DNA of 64,000 nucleotides from CAZSXU01 sp964610505 (GCA_964610505.1 CAZSXU010000001.1:62001-126000), one strand, 5' to 3'. Numbered from the stretch's first letter, positions 7,920-16,746 are shown. Notes: generated by a model not told the origin, from the sequence alone. A program made the numbers and translations.

Positions 7920-9329
7920 ATGCACACGACCTCCCGACTCCTGTTAGCTGCCGGATTGGCTCTGTGGTTGCCCCTCGCGGCCCACGCCCTCGTCGAGGAG
8001 CACCAGGACATGGCCGGCCCATTCGCCGACGGCCCGAGCGTGACGGCCGCTTGCCTCGAGTGCCATGAAAACGCCGCGTATGATTTCATGAAGACGGCCC
8101 ACTGGACCTGGGGGCCGATGCAGGACCTCGGCCGCAAGGGCCAGCGGCCCGTCGGCAAGAAGAACCTCATCAACAACTTCTGCGTCGCGGTCGCCTCGAA
8201 CTGGCCCCGGTGCACCAGCTGCCACGCCGGCTACGGCTGGGAAGACGACTCCTTCGACTTCGGCGACGCCACTAAGGTCGACTGCCTGATCTGCCACGAT
8301 ACGACCGGCAGGTACAAGAAGTTCCCTACCGGCGCCGGCCACCCCGTCTACGAGGCCAAGACCTGGCAGGGCACGACCTGGGAACCGTTGGACCTGGCCG
8401 AGATCGCCAGGGCAGTCGACAGGCCCAGCCGCGCGAGCTGCGGCGCCTGTCACTTCCAGGGCGGCGGGGGCAACAACGTCAAGCACGGGGACATGGATGA
8501 CGCCTTGGCCAGGCCGGCGCTTGCGCTGGATGTACACATGAGCGAAGAGGGCCAGGACTTCACCTGTGTGGATTGCCATACGACCAGCGATCACGACATC
8601 GCGGGCAATGCGATGTTCGCCTCACCGGGCGGCACGAACCACCTGGAGTGCACAGGCTGCCACGGAGAAGAAGCACACGAGAAGAAAATGCCGAACCGGC
8701 ACGCCGAGGCGGTCGCATGCCAGACGTGTCACATCCCCGCCTTCGCCCGGGCGAACCCGACGAAAATGTGGTGGGACTGGTCGACGGCCGGCACCGATGC
8801 CGAAGTCGTGACCGACGAGTACGGCATGAAGGAGTTCAACAAGAAGAAGGGCCACTTCAAGTGGGAGAAGAATGTCGTCCCGACGTACCTGTGGTACGCC
8901 GGTTCCAGCGCGCAATATATGATAGGAGACGTGATCCATCCGGATGAGATCACGCAGCTGAACCGCCCCGTGGGCGAGCGCGGCGATGGTACCTCAAAGA
9001 TCTACCCCTTCAAGGTGATGCGCGGCAAACAGCCGTACGACACGCAGACAAATGAGCTCGTCGTACCGAAGCTGTTCGGCAAAACCGGGTTCTGGACGAC
9101 CTGGGACTGGAACGCCGCCGCAGCGCAAGGCATGAAGCCGGTCGGCAGGGAGTTCAGCGGCGAGGTCGGCTTTGCCGAGACCGAGTCGTTCTGGAAGATC
9201 AACCATATGGTCGCCCCGGCGGCGGACGCCTTGGGCTGCAAGGACTGCCACGTCAAGAACGGGCAGGGGCGTATCGATTGGGCGGCGCTTGGGTATGAGG
9301 GGGATCCCCGGTACACGAAAAACAAGTAG
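7920..9329 (+). CDS. Octaheme c-type cytochrome, tetrathionate reductase (OTR)-like
   Basis: Exported multiheme cytochrome of 469 residues from ATG 7920, with a signal peptide at about 1-24 (LLLAAGLALWLPLAAHA). Eight CXXCH haem-binding motifs occur at about residues 45, 98, 122, 174, 216, 244, 267 and 440 (CLECH, CTSCH, CLICH, CGACH, CVDCH, CTGCH, CQTCH, CKDCH). The seven-then-one spacing with a long gap before the last haem matches the OTR family, whose members reduce tetrathionate, nitrite and hydroxylamine in vitro. No quinol dehydrogenase, NapC/NrfH-like partner or thiosulfate-linked gene is adjacent, so the electron donor is unknown. The 20-residue extension in frame upstream was rejected because it precedes the signal peptide. 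Confidence 0.85.
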   Translation: MHTTSRLLLAAGLALWLPLAAHALVEEHQDMAGPFADGPSVTAACLECHENAAYDFMKTAHWTWGPMQDLGRKGQRPVGKKNLINNFCVAVASNWPRCTSCHAGYGWEDDSFDFGDATKVDCLICHDTTGRYKKFPTGAGHPVYEAKTWQGTTWEPLDLAEIARAVDRPSRASCGACHFQGGGGNNVKHGDMDDALARPALALDVHMSEEGQDFTCVDCHTTSDHDIAGNAMFASPGGTNHLECTGCHGEEAHEKKMPNRHAEAVACQTCHIPAFARANPTKMWWDWSTAGTDAEVVTDEYGMKEFNKKKGHFKWEKNVVPTYLWYAGSSAQYMIGDVIHPDEITQLNRPVGERGDGTSKIYPFKVMRGKQPYDTQTNELVVPKLFGKTGFWTTWDWNAAAAQGMKPVGREFSGEVGFAETESFWKINHMVAPAADALGCKDCHVKNGQGRIDWAALGYEGDPRYTKNK

Positions 9330-9701
9330 GACTTGGGCATTCGGGGACAGACTGCTCATTAGCGGGACTATCTGCGCGCTTTGATGTTACGGCAATGCTT
9401 CCGTGGTCGAGAGGTCTGCCGAGGGGAATCTCAAGCCCGGCCATTTCGGGACAGACTACTCGGCCATTTCGGGACAGACTACTCAATTCAAGAACTACTT
9501 GCCAGACCTGGGGGGAACGAGGAACATGGGTTCCAGCAGCGTGCTATTTGCGAGAACTGGCTCTCAGGGAGACCATCAAATAGAGAAGCGGAGAAACTGA
9601 GAACCCGACCGAAACAGAGTGTACCGCGTTTCCCGCATAATGCCGTTCTCCGCCATCTGCTTCTCTGTTTCTCCGCCGTGGCCTTCGTGCATAGTCCAGG
9701 C
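9330..9701. other. Gene-free interval containing a tandem repeat
   Basis: Between the octaheme gene and nadA. Apart from the 23-bp tandem repeat and a related sequence at 9339-9360 (CATTCGGGGACAGACTGCTC), I see no coding frame of known family and no RNA. Convergent transcription should end here, but no clear terminator is visible. Confidence 0.5.
9438..9483. repeat. Perfect 23-bp tandem duplication
   Basis: Two identical 23-bp units (9438-9460, 9461-9483), each containing CATTTCGGGACAGACTACT. A third, diverged partial copy lies at 9339-9360. Only two full units without spacers, so not CRISPR. Confidence 0.85.
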
Positions 9702-10622
9702 CTACACGGCGGCCAGCATGCGATCCACAGCCTTCTTGGCCTGCCCGGCGATGTCCGGATCTACGATGATGCGTGGTTCGAGCTCTTCGAGGGACCAGAG
9801 AACTTTTTCGAGGGTGATTCTCTTCATGTTGGGACAGAGAGCCCGACGAGAGGCCGGGAAGAACCTCTTGCCCGGCACGTCCCGCTCGAGTCGATACACC
9901 ATACCCACTTCCGTTCCAACGATGAACTCCGTTGCATTCGATTCTCGCGCGCGCCGGATCATCCCCGCCGTTCCGAGGACGGCGTCCGCCCGTTCGATGA
10001 CGTCGGGCGTGCTCTCCGGATGGACCATGACTTCGGCCCCGGGGTGCTCCTCCCTGGCCCGCTCGACGTCCTCCGGCAGGATCTTCATGTGCGACGGGCA
10101 GTATCCCCGCCAGAGATGGATCGTGCGATCGGTCTGCGTCGAAACGTAGTGCCCCAAATACTGATCCGGACCGAAGAGGATCTCCTGCCCGGCCGGAAAA
10201 GATTCGATCACCTTCCGGGCGTTGGCCGACGTGCAGCACGCGTCCGACACGGCCTTGACCTCGGCGCTGGAGTTGATGTAGGTGACCACGGCCGCGTTCG
10301 GGTGTTCCCGCTTCATCTGTTCCACGTCCTCGGGCGTCATCATGTCGGCCATGGGACAGCCCGCTTCGAGATCCGGCAGGAGAACCGTGCTGCCGGGAGA
10401 GAGAATGGCGGCCGTCTCGGCCATGAAGTGGACACCGCAGAAGACGATGACCTTGGGTTTGATTTCCGAGGCCTGCCGGCTGAGCCCCAGTGAATCTCCT
10501 CGGAAATCCCCGACGTCCTGGACCTCGGGCCGCTGGTAGTTGTGCGCCAGAATCAGAGCCTCGCGCTCCTCCTTGAGTGTCAGGATCTTCTCTGCGATCT
10601 CGTCGTTGCCCATCCGTGCCAC
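9702..10622 (-). CDS. nadA: Quinolinate synthase NadA
   Basis: Condenses iminoaspartate with dihydroxyacetone phosphate to quinolinate in de novo NAD synthesis, using a [4Fe-4S] cluster. 306 residues, full length. The three cluster cysteines are visible: C89 in LEAGCPMADM, C175 in RGYCPSHMK, C263 in RALCPNMKR. Family motifs AHNYQRPEVQD, FCGVHFMAETAAIL and HPESTPDV are intact. The start could be Met1 or Met4 (10613). No nadB or nadC lies next to it here. Confidence 0.95.
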   Translation of the reverse strand: MARMGNDEIAEKILTLKEEREALILAHNYQRPEVQDVGDFRGDSLGLSRQASEIKPKVIVFCGVHFMAETAAILSPGSTVLLPDLEAGCPMADMMTPEDVEQMKREHPNAAVVTYINSSAEVKAVSDACCTSANARKVIESFPAGQEILFGPDQYLGHYVSTQTDRTIHLWRGYCPSHMKILPEDVERAREEHPGAEVMVHPESTPDVIERADAVLGTAGMIRRARESNATEFIVGTEVGMVYRLERDVPGKRFFPASRRALCPNMKRITLEKVLWSLEELEPRIIVDPDIAGQAKKAVDRMLAAV

Positions 10623-10712
10623 CTCTGGTACCCGTTACCAGGCCAATGCCGATGACGTACGGTACTTCCTGGAGGCACCCGTGTCAAGGGCCCGAGCACC
10701 CTCACGCCCCGG

Positions 10713-10800
10713 CAACCACAGATTGCACAAATGAAATCGGGATGCAGCATGCTGCATCCCGATCGTCTTCCCCGCTTCGAATCTGTGAAATCTGCGGCTT
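10713..10800. repeat. CAGATT-family repeat, copy 2, with a 28-bp perfect palindrome
   Basis: The left end CAACCACAGATTGCAC (10713-10728) and the right end at 10779-10800 (complement AAGCCGCAGATTTCACAG) are imperfect inverted repeats. Inside, 10736-10763 is a perfect 28-bp palindrome centred between 10749 and 10750 (GCATGC at the centre). It lies between nadA and the isocitrate dehydrogenase gene. Confidence 0.75.
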
Positions 10801-10845
10801 AGGGTTTGGGATTTTCGCCCATTCCCCCATTCGCCCATTCGGGCT

Positions 10846-12039
10846 CTACTGGTGCGCCTGCCATTTCTTCTCGAGATCCGGATCGTTCATGGTCTCCAGA
10901 AGGTAGTCGCAGTAGTCGCGGCCCGTGGCGCCGGTATCCCGGCCGGTCATCACCAGCTTCTTCTCATGCTGGCCACAGACATCGAGCGCCATTTCCAGTT
11001 TCTTCGCCCGATCGGGATACCCGATATGGTCGATGAGCAGCGCCCCGGCCTTGATCATACTGCAGGGATCGGCGTACTGAGCCCGACCCTCCTTCACCAT
11101 CCGGGGGGCCGAGCCGTGAATGGCCTCGAACATGGAGTACTTGTTGCCGATGTTCGCAGAGCCGGCCGTGCCGACGCCCCCCTGAAACTCGGCGGCTTCG
11201 TCGGTCAGGATGTCGCCGTACAGGTTCGGAAGAGCGACCACCCGGAACTGCGTCCGGCGCTTCGGATCCACCAGCTTGGCGGTCATGATGTCGATGTACC
11301 AATCATCCCATTCCACCTCCGGGTAGTCCTTGGCGATCTGTTCCGCCATCTTGAGGAACTTCCCGTCGGTCGTCTTCACCACGTTGGCCTTGGTGACGAC
11401 CGTGACCTTGTTGATGTTGTTTCTCTTGGCATAGTCGAAAGCGAGACGGATCAGTCGCTCGGATCCCTGGGTCGTCGTGACGGTGAAATCAATGGCCAGA
11501 TCGTCCGTCACATCGATTCCGTTGCTGCCCAGGGCGTAGGCGCCCTCCGTGTTCTCCCGGAAGAACATCCAGTCGATGCCCTCCTTTGGAACCCGAACCG
11601 GCCGTACGTTGGCGAAGAGATCCAACTCTTTACGCATTGCGACGTTGGCGCTCTCGATATTCGGCCAGGGATCTCCCTTGCGAGGCGTGGTGGTCGGGCC
11701 CTTGAGGGTGACGTGGCACTGCTTGATTTCCTCCAGGACAGCCGGGGGAATGGGGGCATTCTCTTCGGCGCGGCGCTCGATGGTCAGCCCCTCGATATCC
11801 CGGAATTCCACTTTGCCCGCCTTGAGCTCGTCCTCCATCACGACTTCGAGGACCCGCTTGGCCTCGGCCGCGATGTACGGGCCGATTCCGTCGCCCCCGA
11901 GGATGCCGACGATCACGGGCTTGATCTTGGAGTAGTCGGTCTTCTGCTCACCTTTCTTCATTTTCTCTATGCGGGTAAGCTGTGCCTCGATCAGATTCGC
12001 AAAGTGGTCCTTCGCCTTCTCGATTGCCGGATTGCTCAT
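10846..12039 (-). CDS. Isocitrate/isopropylmalate-type dehydrogenase, probably isocitrate dehydrogenase
   Basis: Oxidative decarboxylation of isocitrate to 2-oxoglutarate (TCA cycle). 397 residues from ATG 12039, preceded by GGAGGAGG, 3 bases away. Beta-decarboxylating dehydrogenase motifs: GGDGIGPYIAAEA, the substrate-site run RENTEGAY, LPNLYGDILTDEAAEFQGG and GSANIGNKYSMFEAIHGSAP. The C-terminal half resembles NAD-type bacterial isocitrate dehydrogenases more than LeuB, and no leu genes are nearby. Cofactor preference cannot be read safely. The 50-residue N-terminal extension possible in frame covers the predicted promoter and was rejected. Confidence 0.85.
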   Translation of the reverse strand: MSNPAIEKAKDHFANLIEAQLTRIEKMKKGEQKTDYSKIKPVIVGILGGDGIGPYIAAEAKRVLEVVMEDELKAGKVEFRDIEGLTIERRAEENAPIPPAVLEEIKQCHVTLKGPTTTPRKGDPWPNIESANVAMRKELDLFANVRPVRVPKEGIDWMFFRENTEGAYALGSNGIDVTDDLAIDFTVTTTQGSERLIRLAFDYAKRNNINKVTVVTKANVVKTTDGKFLKMAEQIAKDYPEVEWDDWYIDIMTAKLVDPKRRTQFRVVALPNLYGDILTDEAAEFQGGVGTAGSANIGNKYSMFEAIHGSAPRMVKEGRAQYADPCSMIKAGALLIDHIGYPDRAKKLEMALDVCGQHEKKLVMTGRDTGATGRDYCDYLLETMNDPDLEKKWQAHQ

Positions 12040-12134
12040 GTGCCTCCTCCGGTTTCTAGGGGTTCCTGGATCTGCCCGATTGCGGATCTTCGAGATTGCC
12101 ACGGGACGCGAGTCCCCGTTGAGCATAACCTTGC

Positions 12135-12164
12135 ACTTTACTCGCAGGCGAAGCCGAAAGTCAA
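12135..12164 (-). promoter_or_regulatory. Predicted sigma70-type promoter for the isocitrate dehydrogenase gene
   Basis: Minus strand: TTGACT (12164-12159), 18-bp spacer, TAAAGT (12140-12135). This leaves a leader of roughly 90 nt before the GGAGG and ATG 12039. Confidence 0.5.
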
Positions 12165-12226
12165 GCGTTTGTCGTCCGCTAACGCTCAAAGAGAACCGGA
12201 GATTCCCGTGGGGAGCGAGCCGCTCG

Positions 12227-13063
12227 CTACCGGCGGGATCCTCGGGACTCCACCCTTCGGACGAGGTTCATCGTTGACAGATCAATGGTTACATAGACGA
12301 GGTCCGTCCTCTGGCCGGGCTGGACGCACACGGTGTCGCCCAGGCGAGCCCGCCACCTGCCCGAGACCTCCGGGGACTCGTGGATATGCCCGTGCAGCGA
12401 GAGTCTCGGTTGGCGTTTCGACAGGAAATCGTGGATGGCCCGAGATCCGACCCGGGCTCCACCGGCGCATTCGTCCAGCCCGAGTCCGAGCGGAGGCATG
12501 TGAATGACGTAGATCGTGCCGGACATATCCGCAGGGCGTGGAAGCCGGTTCATTTCCTCTTCGATCGTCGGCAGGGAGGCCGCGAAACCGGGCCAATCCT
12601 CGATCTCCCGCCAGCCCCCCGGTGCAGACAGGCGGGCCGTGCCCAGCTGAGGTTGGAACACGTACTCGCCCGTGTCCTTCCGGCATCGATCCTTGAGCGC
12701 GAAGGGATAGTCGACGACCCAGTTCATCCCAATGAACTCAATCCCCTCGATCTCAACTTTCTTCTGTGCCAGGAGGAAGGCGGTTGGGTGCCGTTCGCAG
12801 ATCTCCTCGAAAAGAGGATCGTGAACCTTCAGATCGTCATTGCCCGGATAGCAGAGATAGAGAATTCCGGCCGAATCGTACCGAGACAGATGCCCATCCA
12901 TGAACTCTCGAATGAACTCGTGCTGCGTGGATGGATCCCGCGCGTGGGGAAACATATCCCCGCCGTTCACCACCGCATCGACCCCGGTCAACCGGGCGAT
13001 CTCGAACACGCGGTCGTACTTCCAGAGGGACCCGTGGATGTCGGTGACGAAAAGGATGTTCAT
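12227..13063 (-). CDS. Calcineurin-like metallophosphoesterase
   Basis: 278-residue cytoplasmic phosphoesterase. Dimetal-site motifs are in order: FVTDIHGS (D-x-H), NGGDMF, the GND equivalent in YPGNDDLK (in place of GNHE), IHMPP and LHGHIHESP. ATG 13063 begins right at the first beta-strand (MNILFVTDIHG). The substrate is unknown; the family covers nucleotide, phospholipid and protein phosphatases. It stands between the isocitrate dehydrogenase and permease genes with about 200 bp on both sides and no operon signal. Confidence 0.8.
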   Translation of the reverse strand: MNILFVTDIHGSLWKYDRVFEIARLTGVDAVVNGGDMFPHARDPSTQHEFIREFMDGHLSRYDSAGILYLCYPGNDDLKVHDPLFEEICERHPTAFLLAQKKVEIEGIEFIGMNWVVDYPFALKDRCRKDTGEYVFQPQLGTARLSAPGGWREIEDWPGFAASLPTIEEEMNRLPRPADMSGTIYVIHMPPLGLGLDECAGGARVGSRAIHDFLSKRQPRLSLHGHIHESPEVSGRWRARLGDTVCVQPGQRTDLVYVTIDLSTMNLVRRVESRGSRR

Positions 13064-13258
13064 CTGCAGTCCGCCCGGGCCCACCGAAAGGCACAACCCG
13101 GATCATCGGCCCTTTGGGATCGAATCCATCGACGGCGCACGTCCAAAAACGAGAGCCGACAGCCGACCGAGCCGAGATCGTTGTCAGCTCTTGCCCTTTG
13201 GTCTTTGCCTTCCCGGCATTCGGCTTTCGGATCTCGGCTCTCCGCCAGCATGCGAAAT

Positions 13259-13279
13259 CGCCGGGGGTTTCCCCCGGCG
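13259..13279 (-). terminator. GC-rich hairpin after the permease gene
   Basis: A 9-bp perfect stem CGCCGGGGG/CCCCCGGCG with a TTT loop, 22 bp after the permease stop on the minus strand. It is followed only by ATTTCGC, so termination strength is uncertain. Confidence 0.5.
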
Positions 13280-13300
13280 GTCGCTCGTGCTGGCTGCCGG

Positions 13301-13828
13301 TCAGAGGGTGCGGGTGCCGCCGAAGAACAGCTGGGCGATGAGTCCTGCAATCGGCGGGAAGAAGAAGGTGCACACCAGCCGAATGGCCGTGAACCGCCAA
13401 CCCAGGATCCCGATCTCCATGGGCAATCGACCGATCGCCCATAGGGACCAACCCGTCAGGAAGGCGACCATCGTTCCCACGCCCGCGCCGGATCGCAGGA
13501 GCCCTGCCACTATGGGCAGGCTGACGTACGGACCTCCGGGCGCCAGGCCGCCCGCCACGGTCCCGACAAGAACGCCCCGGAGACCGGATTCCGCGCCCAC
13601 CCACCTGGACAGGACATCCGCTGGAAGGAGAATGGGCACCATCCCGGCCACGACAAAGGCACAGGCCAGGAGAGGCAGGATTCCCGTGATCATTTTCAAC
13701 CCGGCCCGCAGTCCTGTCAGGTGGGCGCCCTCCCCACCGCGATACCCCAGGTACAGGAGCACCGCCGCAAGTGCGCCCATGATCAGTGTCGGAATGAGCA
13801 TGTCGGAGTTTCCCTTCTTTCTTCCCAT
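13301..13828 (-). CDS. Half-size permease (ArsP/YraQ, DUF318-like)
   Basis: 175-residue inner-membrane protein with four or five hydrophobic segments (TLIMGALAAVLLYLGY, ITGILPLLACAFVVAGMVP, and others) and a central GTVAGGLAPGGPYVSLPI loop resembling the permease half-repeats of the ArsP/YraQ family. The family exports arsenicals or is uncharacterised; a half-size member probably dimerises. Start chosen at ATG 13828 (GGAG, 7-nt spacer); ATG 13801 is an alternative. The longer frame upstream is only a shadow of the STAS gene. Transported substrate unknown. Confidence 0.6.
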   Translation of the reverse strand: MGRKKGNSDMLIPTLIMGALAAVLLYLGYRGGEGAHLTGLRAGLKMITGILPLLACAFVVAGMVPILLPADVLSRWVGAESGLRGVLVGTVAGGLAPGGPYVSLPIVAGLLRSGAGVGTMVAFLTGWSLWAIGRLPMEIGILGWRFTAIRLVCTFFFPPIAGLIAQLFFGGTRTL

Positions 13829-13908
13829 CGCCTGGCTCCGGGAAACGGGCTTGGTTTCCGGATTCTGTTCATATATAACAAGGAAAACTCGGCTGGACGC
13901 CGTTTTCG

Positions 13909-14274
13909 CTATTCCGGGTTTGCCTTCAACGCCTGTTCCTCTGAGGGATACCGTTCCAGAGCCTCCCAGAGGCACACGATTTCCAGGATCTTCCGGGCGG
14001 CGTCGGAGACCGCCGCAACCGCCATCCGCCCTCCGGCATTCTTGGCCGACGTGTAACAGGCCGCCAGAATCCCCACTCCGGCGCTGGAGAGATACTCGAT
14101 TCGTTCCAGGTTGAGGAGAACCAGAGAGACGCCCTTCTTGATCTCTCCTCGCACCTGTTCCAGAAACGCATAGGATTCCTTCGTGTCCGTGAGCTTGCCC
14201 GACAACCGAAAGACTACGGCATCGGACCGCTCGGGCAGAACTCGCTCGACATCCAGTTTCGCTGCCGCCGACAT
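13909..14274 (-). CDS. STAS-domain protein (anti-sigma factor antagonist type)
   Basis: 121 residues, one STAS domain: FRLSGKLTDTKESY, LVLLNLERIEYLSSAGVGIL and a C-terminal helix. The SS in EYLSSAGVG is where SpoIIAA/RsbV proteins carry the phosphorylated serine, consistent with a phospho-switch acting in partner switching. No RsbW-type kinase is adjacent; the GAF-PP2C phosphatase at 16982 could act on it, but that is inference. Start ATG 14274 follows AGGGGGGTGGGAG. Confidence 0.8.
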   Translation of the reverse strand: MSAAAKLDVERVLPERSDAVVFRLSGKLTDTKESYAFLEQVRGEIKKGVSLVLLNLERIEYLSSAGVGILAACYTSAKNAGGRMAVAAVSDAARKILEIVCLWEALERYPSEEQALKANPE

Positions 14275-14438
14275 CTCCCACCCCCCCTGCAATCGGATCA
14301 GATGGTGCTCGCCTTGCCCACTCGCCCTCGTCCCAAGAGGATCCGGCCGGAACCTACCATGCTTCGGGCCAATGCGCAAGCCGCCGTTTCGATGCGTCGT
14401 CGAGCACGAACGGGTCCGTCACGCGCCCGGACAAGAGA

Positions 14439-14465
14439 AAGGGTCCGGGCAATGCCCGGACCCTT
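14439..14465 (-). terminator. Intrinsic terminator of the first Cys-rich secreted gene
   Basis: 12-bp perfect stem (14439-14450 with 14454-14465, loop AAT) about 30 nt past the stop at 14495, followed on the minus strand by TTTCTCTTGT. Confidence 0.8.
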
Positions 14466-14494
14466 GTCGTTCGAAGACGTATGCGTCGAACCCG

Positions 14495-15391
14495 CTACTT
14501 CCGGAAGCTGTTCTTGATCTTGCTCCACGTGCTCTTCTTCGTGGCGCTCGGAGCACCGCACTCTACCTGATCGCAGTGGGTACCCAGGCCCATGAACTCG
14601 TAGCCGATCCGGTCACACTCTTCCGGCGTCACCTCCACACACTCGCCGTCGCACTTGCAGCAGGCGCCGTAGCACTCGTCATAGTGGACGTTGAAGAAGG
14701 CACCAGACCAGGTCGGATCGTTCTCCGTAAGGACCGCTTCACGAGAAGGGGCGAAGAGTGGGACCCAACCCGTCACCGGCGGATCGAACACCGTGTACGT
14801 CCCCAGAGGGAGCTTGGTCCAGCACACCTGTCCATTGGCATCCGTCGTGTCGCAGAAAGTATCCCCCAACGGAGTTGTGATACACAACCACCAACCCGAC
14901 AACGGAAGGTCCCCGGCACCTCCCTCGCCGTCACAGTTTGCGTCTTTCCATTTCTGGGCACAGATCTCACCGATGCCCGAACAGACGTAGAAGCTCACCT
15001 CGGCGGTCGCCTCGTGTCCGGCCTGCTTCGACCAGTACTCGACACGGATCCAGTACTTCCCATCAACCGGGAAATTCGGAACCGTCCAGCTGCGTGTGAC
15101 GCTGACTCCGGACGAGTCGGCATACGTTGAGTCCTCGACCGTCACTCCGTTCGGATCCGTCAGCTTGTAGTAGACGTAGTTCGGAGTCGTGCTGTACGTG
15201 ATGTTCCACCAGATGTCGACGACATCTTGCCACCCGGCGCATTCGGGCGGTTCGGGGTTCCGGCCCATGCTGATGATGGCTTCCCGCTCACCGGTGGGCA
15301 GGTAGTTCACCGCTGAGGCCACCGCGGGGAACGAGGTGACGACGACGGCGATCAGCGCGGCCCAGAGTCCGATCCGATTCCAAGACCACAT
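14495..15391 (-). CDS. Secreted Cys-rich protein with Ig-like and SdrD_B-like parts, paralog 1
   Basis: 298 residues from ATG 15391 (GGGGGGAGAAG upstream). Signal peptide about 1-27 (cleavage near VASA). An Ig-like region with DIWWNITYSTTP and KYWIRVEYWS (about 45-140) is followed by an SdrD_B-like stretch (CDTTDANGQVCW, LPLGTYTVFD). Then comes a Cys-rich module YDECYGACCKCDGECVEV, similar to the CCxxxGxC repeats of secreted proteins in FCB and Planctomycetes genomes. The C-terminus is KKSTWSKIKNSFRK, a motif shared with two other secreted proteins here. Function unknown; probably cell-surface or exported. The 52-residue upstream extension in frame was rejected. Confidence 0.78.
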   Translation of the reverse strand: MWSWNRIGLWAALIAVVVTSFPAVASAVNYLPTGEREAIISMGRNPEPPECAGWQDVVDIWWNITYSTTPNYVYYKLTDPNGVTVEDSTYADSSGVSVTRSWTVPNFPVDGKYWIRVEYWSKQAGHEATAEVSFYVCSGIGEICAQKWKDANCDGEGGAGDLPLSGWWLCITTPLGDTFCDTTDANGQVCWTKLPLGTYTVFDPPVTGWVPLFAPSREAVLTENDPTWSGAFFNVHYDECYGACCKCDGECVEVTPEECDRIGYEFMGLGTHCDQVECGAPSATKKSTWSKIKNSFRK

Positions 15392-15678
15392 AACTTCTCC
15401 CCCCTCTGTCTGAGGTGAAAGGACGGGTCCCGCCGGTTCGATCCGTACGGAACCTACGGACAGGCCGGGCAGCGCATGAAGCCCGCCTGCATTCCTAAGG
15501 TGTGACAAGACCCGGCCCTGCGCAGGACGTGCCGAGTCGTTGTTCATCTTGTTAGGACATATCGGGAAGAAGGCGACGGGGCTTGAGGTCTAACTTTCCG
15601 GATTCGGAGGATGTCCCCGGGGAGCTCGCAGAGTCCCCGATTCTCGCCCTTGGACCCAAGGGGAGAGCGCAAACAAGC

Positions 15679-15708
15679 GAAGGCCCGGGCACGTACGCCC
15701 GGGCCTTC
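15679..15708 (-). terminator. Intrinsic terminator of the second Cys-rich secreted gene
   Basis: 12-bp perfect stem GAAGGCCCGGGC (15679-15690) with 15697-15708, loop ACGTAC, 34 nt after the stop at 15743. The following minus-strand sequence GCTTGTTTG is moderately T-rich. Confidence 0.7.
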
Positions 15709-15742
15709 CAGCCCTCCACTCGAATCTTGAGGGGGTCGATAT

Positions 15743-16636
15743 CTAGCGGTAGTTGTCCTTTATGGCGCCCCAGGTCGTCTTCTCGACGGCGCTCGGCTCA
15801 CCGCACGTCACCTGGTCACAGTGCGTACCCAGACCCATGAAGATGGCGCCCAGGAACTGGTTGCACTCGGCGGGCGTCACCTCCACACACTGGCCGTCAC
15901 ACTTGCAGCAGGCGCCAAAGCACTCATCGTAGTTCACATTGAAGAACGCGCCGCTCCAGGAGGGATTGTTGTCATCGAGAAGGGCGTCACGACTCTCGGG
16001 AAAGATCGATACCCAGGGCGGGGAAATGTTCTCATACACCGTGTACAAGCCAAGCGGGAGCTTGTCCCAGCAGACCACCCCGGTCGCGTCGGTCGTATCA
16101 CAGAAAGTGTCTCCCCAGGGCGTATCGATGCAGATCCACCAACCCTGATACTCCTCGCCGGCCTGCGCCACACCGTCACAGTTGGCGTCCACCACCTTCT
16201 GAGCGCAGATGCTTCCGATGCCGTCGCATACGTAGAAGCTGACCTCGGCGGTAGCCTCGTGTCCGGAACTCATCGACCAGAACTCCACCCGCACCCAGTA
16301 CTTCCCGATTACCGGATTCAGCGGCACCGTCCACTGCCGGTTGATGGTCACACCCGTATCCCCGGGATAGTATGTGCTGTCGATCACAGCGCTGTCCGGA
16401 TCCACAAGGGTATAGATCACCGCAGAGGGGGTGGTGCTGTACGTAATGTCCCACCAGATGTCCACATCATCCTGCGGCTGAGCACAGTCGGGGGGTTCCG
16501 GACTCCGGCCCAGGGTGATCGTGGCGTCCAACGGGGCGAGATCCTGACGGTCGCCGCCGCGCTGTGCTCCGGCCACGGCCGGAATCGCAAGGAGCGCGAC
16601 GACCGTCCACAGTGCAAACCGATAGCTGATTCCCAT
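15743..16636 (-). CDS. Secreted Cys-rich protein, paralog 2
   Basis: 297 residues from ATG 16636 (AAGGAGGAGAGG upstream). It has the same architecture as the gene at 14495: signal peptide ending near VAGAQ, DIWWDITYSTTP, KYWVRVEFWSMSSGHEATAE, GDTFCDTTDATGVVCW, YDECFGACCKCDGQCVEV and a tail EKTTWGAIKDNYR. All cysteines of the C-terminal module are conserved between the two, which suggests disulfides in an exported protein. The pair arose by tandem duplication, but each copy has its own terminator, and this one has its own promoter. No enzymatic motif is visible. Confidence 0.78.
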   Translation of the reverse strand: MGISYRFALWTVVALLAIPAVAGAQRGGDRQDLAPLDATITLGRSPEPPDCAQPQDDVDIWWDITYSTTPSAVIYTLVDPDSAVIDSTYYPGDTGVTINRQWTVPLNPVIGKYWVRVEFWSMSSGHEATAEVSFYVCDGIGSICAQKVVDANCDGVAQAGEEYQGWWICIDTPWGDTFCDTTDATGVVCWDKLPLGLYTVYENISPPWVSIFPESRDALLDDNNPSWSGAFFNVNYDECFGACCKCDGQCVEVTPAECNQFLGAIFMGLGTHCDQVTCGEPSAVEKTTWGAIKDNYR

Positions 16637-16746
16637 GGTCCTCTCCTCCTTTTCCGATGAAGTGAATACACCGCAACCGCTCGGCGAGCCTCGGCATTCC
16701 CCACCCAGGCGCCGCGCGGCCCAAAGCTCATGAACCATACTCACCC

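Noticed and set aside
9438..9483. CRISPR array
   Set aside because: Two abutting identical units without spacers and no cas genes anywhere in the window.
10852..12507. A 551-codon plus-strand open frame opposite the isocitrate dehydrogenase gene
   Set aside because: It mirrors a gene with full family motifs; its translation is low-complexity in Arg/Asp/His/Leu with no recognisable domain, as expected from antisense of GC-rich codons.
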